Source of the DNA: Chitinophagales bacterium
GTDB lineage: Bacteria > Bacteroidota > Bacteroidia > Chitinophagales > BACL12
Assembly: GCA_014380545.1 (NCBI GenBank)
Contig: JACMJP010000291.1
Coordinates: forward strand, 1-5,299
Direction of reading: 5' to 3'
DNA: 5,299 nucleotides
Made by a program: the position numbers and the translations under genes. The notes under the pieces were generated by a model. The model was not told the DNA's origin and did no database searches. It saw only the letters and a list, made by a program, of their open reading frames with translations. Shown one piece after another: positions 1 to 5,299 of the stretch. Each line of letters opens with the position of its first letter. The first letter of the stretch is position 1.

Positions 1-1852
1 ATTCATGAATTGGATTAATTGCATCACTTGTAGCAGAACCATCACCAAAATCCCATGAATAAGAAGTTGCACCTGTAGAGGTATTTGAAAATATTGCAGT
101 AAGGCCTGCTACAGAATACGTATAATCAGCAACCGGAGGAGCTTCTCCACCAAAATCATCTTCATCAAAGCCAATACCTTTTAAATAAAAGAAATCTGTT
201 TCACTTTCTGTATTTGTGCCTAATTTGCAAACTACTATAGGTAATTCATAATCGTAAGTATCACCATCTTCAATAGCTGTTGGAGATAGTGAAGGATACA
301 ATGCCTCAAATTCAATATCGCTTCCTTCAGTAGCAATTAATGTAGGAGTGTATTCAGCACTTGCAACATCATAACCCATAGCATATACATTAGGAATATC
401 ATTATTTATGGATAAGGTACTGTCTGATCTTGACCAGGTCAAAAATACTTTTTCACCATCTTCGGTTCTTCCCATTTGCGGGCGGAAATTGTATGCAAGT
501 GCACTTGTGCCAGATAATGTAAATACCTTCTGAATGAAGTTATCAATATTGTTCACTGTCCAGTCGGTCCCATCAGAAGTTGTCATGTGCAACATTGCTG
601 TATATTGAACAAATCCCCCTGATCCATCATCAAACCCTGAAATGAAGAATAATGAGTCCGCAATCGGGTCAGCAGTTGATTTACTATACGTTTCGCTGAA
701 AATATGTAGCCTGTTATCCGAATCAACTGTTATATCCATTGCACTCATATAAGGCAACGCTTCGCCAGTTGCAGTTGTGATAATAAATTCCTGAATTTCC
801 AGATCAGCAGGAAAATCAAAATATGGCAATTCATTCCATGTAAATCCACCGTCTGTAGTCTTATTAACGATAGGGCGGGGATATATAAGCGGGTCACCAT
901 CCATAGCTCCTATAATTACAGCATAACCTGTCATACCATCCGGGCCAAAAGCAATATTCCAGTCGAAACCAGCATAGTTCTGTGTACTTCCATCAGCCGG
1001 GTCAATATAACGGTATAAATCCGGAACCCAATCGTTTTTACCCCATAATACAGTTTCGGTCAGGTCAATGAATGTTCCACCAATAAGGCGGAGCTTTCCA
1101 AAAGTTACAGTATCATTAGATATGTCTCCGGTTGTATTAAAGGTTGGAGAAATAGCATGAATAACACCAGTGCTTGTTACATCAAGCCCGGCGGGAATAT
1201 ATTCTTCAGATACACCATCCCACTGGATGTAATTTTCATCAACAGCACTTCCATCCATAGCGCAAGATCCCTGGTATTGATAACCCCATGCAGAACCTGA
1301 AGCAGATACGTCATGTGTTACACCTAAAAATATGTTGTGAGCATTGTCAGGATCAGTATTTCCTGAAGGATTATATATTGCTCCGTTCGGATAACGATTG
1401 CCCGCTAAGATTCCGGCATATGAACCGTCGTTAATATCCGGTGTAACAGGGATGTCTGTAGTCCATGTAGCACCGCCATCCGTAGAATAATCATAACTAA
1501 CACCGCTGGAGCCACCTGTTAAAAGGCCGCTTTGACGATGAGTGAACGTAACAGTATTAATGCTTGGTCTGTATGAAACATGATTTGCTGATTCAACTAC
1601 AGCGGTTAAAATGTTACCTGCTGAACCCACAGGAATAACAGTAACTGAACTTCCCCTTGAATCACCGGCACTCGCAGCAGCTATTCCGGCAATTTTTGCC
1701 GGATGGCTGTAAAATGATTCCTGTTCAAGGTTAATATCTGTGTGATGTTTTAAAGGCTTAGGCCCCTCGGCTACTTTCTTTTGCGCAGCACTTTGTGCAA
1801 ATACGCCAATACCGAAAAGCATAGTTAGAGTGTAAAGTATCAATCTTTTCAT
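1..1852 (-). CDS. Exported Asp-box/PKD-domain protein, partial (C-terminus beyond window)
   Basis: An open frame of 617 codons runs from ATG at 1852 to the left edge with no stop, so the C-terminus is missing. The N-terminus (MKRLILYTLTMLFGIGVFAQ) is a Sec signal peptide, probably cleaved near residues 19-20. Two good Asp-box (BNR) motifs are visible, STDGGATW at 123-130 and TTDGGFTW at 332-339, with a weaker TSDGTDW further on. Such motifs mark sialidase-like beta-propellers, but no sialidase catalytic set is evident. After an acidic linker (about 563-570), a PKD domain starts near 573 and reaches WDFGDGS at 600-606, then NPIHE at the edge. PKD followed by a C-terminal sorting domain is common in T9SS cargo, so surface display or secretion through T9SS is inferred, not seen. 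It could be an adhesin or a glycan-binding protein. The start is chosen for the signal peptide; there is no Shine-Dalgarno, as is usual in Bacteroidota. Confidence 0.92.
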   Translation of the reverse strand, partial: MKRLILYTLTMLFGIGVFAQSAAQKKVAEGPKPLKHHTDINLEQESFYSHPAKIAGIAAASAGDSRGSSVTVIPVGSAGNILTAVVESANHVSYRPSINTVTFTHRQSGLLTGGSSGVSYDYSTDGGATWTTDIPVTPDINDGSYAGILAGNRYPNGAIYNPSGNTDPDNAHNIFLGVTHDVSASGSAWGYQYQGSCAMDGSAVDENYIQWDGVSEEYIPAGLDVTSTGVIHAISPTFNTTGDISNDTVTFGKLRLIGGTFIDLTETVLWGKNDWVPDLYRYIDPADGSTQNYAGFDWNIAFGPDGMTGYAVIIGAMDGDPLIYPRPIVNKTTDGGFTWNELPYFDFPADLEIQEFIITTATGEALPYMSAMDITVDSDNRLHIFSETYSKSTADPIADSLFFISGFDDGSGGFVQYTAMLHMTTSDGTDWTVNNIDNFIQKVFTLSGTSALAYNFRPQMGRTEDGEKVFLTWSRSDSTLSINNDIPNVYAMGYDVASAEYTPTLIATEGSDIEFEALYPSLSPTAIEDGDTYDYELPIVVCKLGTNTESETDFFYLKGIGFDEDDFGGEAPPVADYTYSVAGLTAIFSNTSTGATSYSWDFGDGSATSDAINPIHE

Positions 1853-1876
1853 TGCAAATTGTTTAATGGTTAAAAA

Positions 1877-1915
1877 TTTATTTAAGTCAAAGATATAAAG
1901 TTAAGTTTATTTAAG
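1877..1915. repeat. 10-bp direct repeat flanking the putative -7 box
   Basis: TTTATTTAAG occurs at 1877-1886 and again at 1906-1915, a period of 29 bp, on either side of the TATCTTTG box. It could be a pair of regulator sites. In DNA this AT-rich, chance is also a fair explanation. Confidence 0.3.
1888..1895 (-). promoter_or_regulatory. Possible -7 promoter box of the Asp-box/PKD gene
   Basis: On the minus strand this reads TATCTTTG, an exact match to the Bacteroidota -7 consensus TAnnTTTG. It lies 35 bases before the ATG at 1852, which would give a leader of about 30 bases. No good -33 TTTG sits at the usual 19-21 base spacing: the nearest, at 1926-1929, is 30 bases away. The call therefore rests on one box only. 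Confidence 0.4.
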
Positions 1916-2234
1916 ATAAAATAATCAAACATTCATACGGGAATATTCTTATAAAGGGAATTTTACTTTGAGATTGCATTTAATGAATACAAGTGTGGAT
2001 AATTTGAAATTCATGACAATATATTTACCATGAAGTTGTAAAACTGAATAACAGCTTTTCGAAAATAGATGATTTAATTTAATTAATAATTGAAACAACA
2101 GAAACGAAAAATCTCAATTTAATACCAGGTAAAAAAATATAATCAGGTTTAATGATTGTATAAAAAAAACTTAAACTATAATAATGATCAGTAATTAATA
2201 TGTGTTTTACAGAATATGAAATGTATTAAAAACC

Positions 2235-2269
2235 AAAAAGGGAACTTGAAATTCAAGCTCCCTTTTTTT
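2235..2269 (-). terminator. Rho-independent terminator of the histone-like gene
   Basis: AAAAAGGGA at 2235-2243 pairs with TCCCTTTTT at 2259-2267, and CTTGA at 2245-2249 pairs with TCAAG at 2253-2257, leaving a 3-base loop (2250-2252). The one imperfect position (2244 with 2258) is A against C in plus-strand RNA but a U-G wobble in minus-strand RNA, so the stem is unbroken only for minus-strand transcripts. It starts about 20 bases past the histone-like gene's stop, and a run of U follows the stem. It may also act weakly on plus-strand transcripts. Confidence 0.85.
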
Positions 2270-2288
2270 AAAATGCTGTTTGCAATTT

Positions 2289-2579
2289 TTACATACCCAT
2301 TCCGCCTTCGGCAGCAGGAGCACTTGTAGTTGCTTTAGCTTTTTTGGCTGATTTTTTTCCACCGGATTTCTTACCGGCTTTCTTACCAGCTTTTTTTGCA
2401 GATTTCTTACCAGCTTTTTTACCAGCTTTTTTGCCGGCTTTCTTAGCTGTTTTTTTTCCAGCTTTTTTAGCTGCTTTTTTTCCAGCTTTCTTAGCTGTTT
2501 TTTTTCCAGCTTTTTTTGCTGTTTTTTTGCCGGCAGGACGTCCCCGTTTACCAGCTGCTTTTTTTGTTGTTTTTGCCAT
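2289..2579 (-). CDS. Histone H1-like lysine-rich nucleoid protein with AT-hook-like motif
   Basis: This 96-residue, very basic protein has 37 Lys, 2 Arg and only one acidic residue (E91), with no aromatic residue. Residues 11-15 (KRGRP) match the core of an AT-hook, which grips the minor groove of AT-rich DNA. Residues 17-48 are four GKK(T/A)AKKA units, followed by shorter GKKA units and one GKKSAKKA up to about residue 80. This is the pattern of the C-terminal tail of eukaryotic H1 and of bacterial H1-like proteins, which compact DNA by charge. The tail (about 83-96) changes to ATTSAPAAEGGMGM. A role in the nucleoid is inferred from composition. The start at 2579 is preferred to an in-frame ATG at 2612: MAKTTKK begins the basic protein directly, and the promoter boxes at 2600-2629 overlap or lie upstream of the longer start. 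The gene has its own promoter and terminator, so it is probably transcribed alone. Confidence 0.9.
   Translation of the reverse strand: MAKTTKKAAGKRGRPAGKKTAKKAGKKTAKKAGKKAAKKAGKKTAKKAGKKAGKKAGKKSAKKAGKKAGKKSGGKKSAKKAKATTSAPAAEGGMGM
2376..2531 (-). repeat. In-frame tandem repeats (24 bp, with 12-bp half units) in the histone-like gene
   Basis: Four in-frame 24-bp units cover 2436-2531 and encode GKK(T/A)AKKA. They are followed by 12-bp units (GKKA) at 2412-2435, a 24-bp GKKSAKKA unit at 2388-2411 and another GKKA at 2376-2387. At DNA level the 32 bases at 2437-2468 recur identically at 2485-2516, exactly two units away. Near-identity at the base level suggests growth by recent duplication or slippage. 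Coding-strand A runs of up to 8 lie within the units. Confidence 0.85.
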
Positions 2580-2889
2580 TGGAAAAAATTTGGTTACAGC
2601 AAAATTAAACACATTTTTATATAATCAAAAAATATTTCAAATTTTTTTGTTGATTTCCACACAGTAATGCACATATTATTGTACATGTAATTTTAATTAA
2701 AATTGATTGAAGGAGAATTGCAAATGAAAATATAAATATAAAATGAAATGCATAAATCAAATCAGGAAGATGTAACTAACACATAAATACTATCAGGTAA
2801 TAATGAAAAAAAAGGAAAATTGATATCAGGATTAATATGTTGTATTTATAAATATCGCATACTTTATAAATGCTGTCACAAATAATATT
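2580..2889. other. 310-bp intergenic region, promoter at one end only
   Basis: The part next to the histone-like gene holds its promoter (2600-2629). The rest is highly AT-rich, with short palindromes such as the 16-bp AATTTTAATTAAAATT at 2689-2704 and a 12-bp one at 2843-2854. Neither has the GC-rich stem expected of a terminator. A plus-strand AGGAG followed by ATG near 2724 opens only three codons. No gene, RNA or clear terminator for the DinB-type gene is seen. Confidence 0.55.
2600..2629 (-). promoter_or_regulatory. Bacteroidota-type promoter of the histone-like gene
   Basis: On the minus strand, TTTG (2626-2629) is followed after 18 bases by TAATTTTG (2600-2607), an exact match to the -7 consensus TAnnTTTG; the usual spacing is 19-21. 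Transcription would start near 2593-2595, giving a leader of only about 15 bases before the ATG at 2579. A start at 2612 would lie upstream of the transcription start, which supports the shorter protein. Confidence 0.65.
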
Positions 2890-3384
2890 TTATTGTTCCC
2901 GTAAATAAAAGATATAGTCGGTTTGCGGTAATTCTGTAATACCAAGATTGCGTAACATAATAATTAATTGCCCCCGATGATATGTTCCGTGATTCATGCA
3001 ATGCATAATAATTTGCCATGCACGGCTTTGAAATTCTTTTCCATTTAAAGAGGAATACCTGATTATACTTTCTAAATAATCTTCACTTTTATTTTTTACG
3101 AACTGATCAAACTCTTCGCAATGTTTTATAAAATATATTTCATATCCTTCAAAATTATCGCCATATGTTTCGCTTGGCCATGTGGTTAATGAAATACCGT
3201 TAAGCCTGCTAAGCCATATAACCTGTGCATCCCAAATATGATAAACTGTCTTGCGCAGACTGGGGAAACTAGTCTGTAAAGCCATGTCCTGCATATCATT
3301 TGGCAATAGTGCTATAGTGTCCATCATCTTTTTGTTTGCCCAGATATTATAAGAGGTGTAAGATGTGAGTATTGTTTTAATCAT
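2890..3384 (-). CDS. DinB/YfiT-family four-helix metal-binding protein
   Basis: The 164-residue product matches the DinB-like superfamily in length and motifs. The expected divalent-metal ligands are present: H49 (in VYHIWDAQ), H132 and H136 (HGTYHRGQ, the usual HxxxHRGQ signature of the last helices). The C-terminal TDYIFYLRE is also typical of Bacteroidota members. The N-terminal SYNIWANKK is the usual first-helix signature. Family members are four-helix bundles and include thiol S-transferases such as bacillithiol transferases, but most Bacteroidota members have no assigned substrate. The family name comes from a Bacillus damage-inducible gene and has nothing to do with DNA polymerase IV. 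No signal peptide is seen, so it should be cytoplasmic. It lies 165 bp downstream of the plug gene on the same strand. Co-transcription is possible, since I see no strong terminator between them, but the gap is wide. The reaction it catalyses cannot be stated. Confidence 0.88.
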   Translation of the reverse strand: MIKTILTSYTSYNIWANKKMMDTIALLPNDMQDMALQTSFPSLRKTVYHIWDAQVIWLSRLNGISLTTWPSETYGDNFEGYEIYFIKHCEEFDQFVKNKSEDYLESIIRYSSLNGKEFQSRAWQIIMHCMNHGTYHRGQLIIMLRNLGITELPQTDYIFYLREQ

Positions 3385-3549
3385 GTTAAAATTTGTATGA
3401 TTTATAAAAGTGGTTATTGAAATTGAGGTCTTAAAGTTAAGGATACTTATTATTTTAATAAACGCATTTTATTTATGAAATTATCGGAAATGAAATATGG
3501 ATTGCAGCACTTCAGCGAGGTCAAAGTTTTAATCAATCACATTCATCAT

Positions 3550-4842
3550 TTACTTTTTCAACGAATTAAAAACTTTACATCCTATCATCCTGTCATAATT
3601 TCTGTCGTAAGAATGCTGATAAACAAAAACGGTGTAATCATTTTCGGTTTCAAAATAATTTCCTTCAGCATAACTCATATCTAAGAAAGGATTTGTTTTA
3701 TCAACAAAGGCATACAAATAATTATAATATCCCTGTTTCAGATAAATTGTAGCTTCATAATATTGTCTGTCGAAATCATAGTGCATTTTATTTTCTTCGC
3801 TGACAGCATACTGATTAAAATCTCCAACAACATAAAAATCACCGTTACTTAAATAGTAAGGATATTGTAAAGTAAAATGTGCATAAGAATAATCTGCTTC
3901 TATTGAAGGATCGTTTGTTAAGTCTGCCATTACAACATAATTCCCGTTAATATCCTGTTCATAATAATATTGTTTAAAGCTTCTGCTCTCATCTATATTT
4001 ATAAAAACATCATAGCGCTTATACCCTTTTTCAATTTTTATGATGCGATCAGTTTGAAAACGCAAAGTTTTAGTATCAAACCTTCGATACTCTTTTCCGG
4101 CATAAAAAACTGTATTGTCATCATCATACTGTATGCTATTCGTATTAATGAAACGGGGTTTTAAATTATACCAGGTATTATCCTGCCTGTTGTTTTGCAT
4201 CAGCATCACCCTAATTTCATCATACGGGTTTGTGATCTCTGTATTTTTAATATCCACGGTAAAATTTATTTCCTGGTATTCGTTGCGATAATTTATCAAA
4301 TTCGGGCGGAGCACATTTGCGCTGATGCCTGCAATTTCTTCCCATACATAAAACCTTTGCGTAATAACAGGAATAGTATCATTGTCTTCTTCCCAAACCT
4401 GTATCACATAATTTCCTGAAACTTTAAATTGTGCATCATCATTAGGGAATTGAATTTTATAGTGCGTATAATTTTGATATGTGGCAAAAGAAAATGCGTA
4501 TTCATCCACTGAATTTTTTTCAAACCCGTCAAGGAAATCAAAATAACTCAACCCGGATTGCTCCCAGTTATGATTGCAGTGCGTAAAAGTGTAATAATAA
4601 TATTGCGTACTGCCCCGAAGATCATCAAACTCAAGCTGAAGATGATCAGCGCTGTTAAGCAATATAATTGGAGGGGTTAGTGCAAGGTCAGTCCGTTTTA
4701 GTTGAATGGTTTTAAGGTGAGGCGCTTTTACCTCATTTATATATATAAGAGTGTCATTAGCCGCATACATATAAATATAGGTGTGTGAGAGCAGGAAAAA
4801 AAGCAATGTGATAAAGAATTTATGGAAAGTTTGCAGATACAT
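3550..4842 (-). CDS. Type IX secretion system plug protein (DUF5103 family)
   Basis: This 430-residue protein has the character of the family once called DUF5103, now named T9SS plug. In Flavobacterium johnsoniae the plug closes the periplasmic side of the very large SprA outer-membrane translocon when no substrate is bound. Residues 1 to about 28 are a signal peptide (basic/polar start, hydrophobic core FFITLLFFLLS, cleavage near YAA). Residues about 30-170 form the first domain, with NEVKAPHLKTIQL near 36-48, LRGSTQYYYYTFTHCNHNW at 75-93 and YVIQVWEEDND at 145-155. The middle region includes RPNLINYRNEYQEINF (179-194). The C-terminal part, about 315-430, is beta-rich (GDFYVVGDFNQY at 334-345, then YEATIYLKQGYYNYLYAFVD), resembling an E-set/Ig-like sheet. 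The protein is rich in Tyr, Asn and Asp, as expected of an exported beta protein. The ATG at 4842 is the first after an upstream in-frame stop. The length looks complete. Whether this organism has the rest of T9SS is not shown here. Confidence 0.88.
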   Translation of the reverse strand: MYLQTFHKFFITLLFFLLSHTYIYMYAANDTLIYINEVKAPHLKTIQLKRTDLALTPPIILLNSADHLQLEFDDLRGSTQYYYYTFTHCNHNWEQSGLSYFDFLDGFEKNSVDEYAFSFATYQNYTHYKIQFPNDDAQFKVSGNYVIQVWEEDNDTIPVITQRFYVWEEIAGISANVLRPNLINYRNEYQEINFTVDIKNTEITNPYDEIRVMLMQNNRQDNTWYNLKPRFINTNSIQYDDDNTVFYAGKEYRRFDTKTLRFQTDRIIKIEKGYKRYDVFINIDESRSFKQYYYEQDINGNYVVMADLTNDPSIEADYSYAHFTLQYPYYLSNGDFYVVGDFNQYAVSEENKMHYDFDRQYYEATIYLKQGYYNYLYAFVDKTNPFLDMSYAEGNYFETENDYTVFVYQHSYDRNYDRMIGCKVFNSLKK

Positions 4843-4864
4843 TAGTAAGTAATAGTGAATCGTT

Positions 4865-4886
4865 ATTTGTTAACAGGAATACAAAT
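4865..4886. promoter_or_regulatory. Inverted repeat between divergent genes, possible operator
   Basis: ATTTGT at 4865-4870 and ACAAAT at 4881-4886 are perfect inverted arms 10 bases apart, in the 106-bp gap between the divergent plug and lipoprotein genes. On the minus strand the right arm overlaps GATATTTG (4882-4889), one base short of the TAnnTTTG -7 consensus and about 39 bases before the plug ATG. It could be a shared control site, but the arms are short and AT-rich. Confidence 0.3.
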
Positions 4887-4948
4887 ATCCGATGTTCTTA
4901 TCAAATGTAACGCAGCCCTTTGTATTTTTATTCTGTAGAACAAATGGT

Positions 4949-5299
4949 ATGGGAAAACATTTACAAACTATCTGTCTGTCAATATTCATATTTTTCTGTT
5001 CAGCATGTAATTATAAGTTTCCCGCACATGAAGTGTTGATCAGCAGTGAGCAGATGGGAAAACAATACAACATGATTTATTTGGATTCCGCCGGCCGCAG
5101 CTTTCAGAATTATGCAGACAATATTGTAAAACAATTTCAGCAAACATTTTCTTATGCATATGATGCATCAGCCGTAAACAGGTTTAACAACTGTGATAGA
5201 TTTATTATACTTAATGATACTGAGAAAGAAATTTTTGAGGCTGTCTTACTTGCTATAAAAGAAGATAGCACGATCATTAACCCGCCATCAGATTCTGAA
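4949..5299 (+). CDS. Probable lipoprotein of unknown function, partial (C-terminus beyond window)
   Basis: An open frame of 117 codons starts with ATG at 4949 and runs off the right edge. The N-terminus MGKHLQTICLSIFIFFCSAC has a basic start, a hydrophobic core and a lipobox-like CSAC with the lipidated cysteine at residue 20, so a membrane-anchored lipoprotein is likely. The mature part visible is mixed and soluble-looking (IYLDSAGRSFQNYADNIV at about 43-60, then FEAVLLAIKEDST), and I recognise no domain in it. An ATG five bases upstream (4944) is in another frame and stops after about 32 codons without a signal peptide. The gene diverges from the plug gene with 106 bp between them, so it may share a control region, but divergence alone does not prove a shared role. 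The frame was read directly from the sequence and has no internal stop. Confidence 0.75.
   Translation, partial: MGKHLQTICLSIFIFFCSACNYKFPAHEVLISSEQMGKQYNMIYLDSAGRSFQNYADNIVKQFQQTFSYAYDASAVNRFNNCDRFIILNDTEKEIFEAVLLAIKEDSTIINPPSDSE

Larger units (their letters stand above)
1853..2288. other. 436-bp intergenic region, no gene seen
   Basis: This gap separates the Asp-box/PKD gene from the stop codon of the histone-like gene. Its left end holds the promoter region of the former (box at 1888-1895, direct repeat at 1877-1915), and its right end holds the terminator of the latter (2235-2269). Between about 1930 and 2230 the DNA is very AT-rich, with no convincing open frame, RNA gene or repeat on either strand. 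Confidence 0.6.

Noticed and set aside
2580..2612. Longer start for the histone-like protein (11 extra residues, MFNFAVTKFFP)
   Set aside because: The promoter boxes at 2600-2629 overlap or lie upstream of this ATG, and the extra residues do not fit the composition of the rest.
2344..2667. Plus-strand open frame of 107 codons rich in FLPAF repeats, opposite the histone-like gene
   Set aside because: It is the antisense reading of the lysine-repeat codons (AAA/AAG become TTT/CTT). The repeats explain both its openness and its hydrophobic look, and no plus-strand promoter of its own is evident.
2689..2704. 16-bp perfect palindrome AATTTTAATTAAAATT
   Set aside because: It is made only of A and T in very AT-rich DNA, and is not placed near a start codon, so chance is likely.
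2724..2735. Plus-strand AGGAG-spaced ATG in the gap before the DinB-type gene
   Set aside because: It stops after three codons, and Bacteroidota rarely depend on Shine-Dalgarno sites.
3475..3684. Plus-strand open frame of 69 codons
   Set aside because: Most of it overlaps the end of the plug gene on the other strand. No promoter or recognisable protein is seen.
3970..4419. Two plus-strand open frames (3970-4164, 4195-4419) inside the plug gene
   Set aside because: Both lie wholly opposite a well-supported coding region and show no protein character of their own.
4944..5042. Alternative plus-strand ATG five bases upstream of the lipoprotein start
   Set aside because: It is in another frame and stops after about 32 codons, and lacks the signal peptide and lipobox that the 4949 frame has.

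Overview
The window looks like chromosomal DNA of an AT-rich member of the Bacteroidota. Three things point there: a gene for the type IX secretion system (T9SS) plug protein (formerly DUF5103), which is found in that phylum; promoter boxes of the Bacteroidota form TTTG / TAnnTTTG; and start codons without a clear Shine-Dalgarno sequence. The genus cannot be told from this sequence.

Layout. (1) 1-1852, minus strand: a large exported protein, cut by the left edge. It has a signal peptide, Asp-box (BNR, sialidase-type) motifs and a PKD domain that begins just before the edge. (2) 1853-2288: a 436-bp gap with this gene's promoter region and, near its right end, a strong terminator for the next gene. 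(3) 2289-2579, minus: a 96-residue, lysine-rich histone H1-like protein with an AT-hook-like motif, a GKKxAKKA repeat and a GGM-type tail, preceded by a good Bacteroidota promoter. (4) 2580-2889: a 310-bp AT-rich gap. (5) 2890-3384, minus: a DinB/YfiT-type four-helix metal-binding protein. (6) 3550-4842, minus: the T9SS plug protein. (7) 4949 to the right edge, plus: the start of a divergent gene for a probable lipoprotein of unknown function.

The genes do not form one obvious operon: gaps are 107 to 436 bp, and the histone-like gene has its own promoter and terminator. The plug protein gates the SprA translocon of the T9SS, and the PKD/Asp-box protein is the kind of protein often exported by that system, so the two may be linked by function. 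The sorting domain that would prove this lies beyond the left edge. I see no mobile element, CRISPR array, tRNA or rRNA, and no clear new multi-gene system. The most unusual item is the architecture of the histone-like protein.
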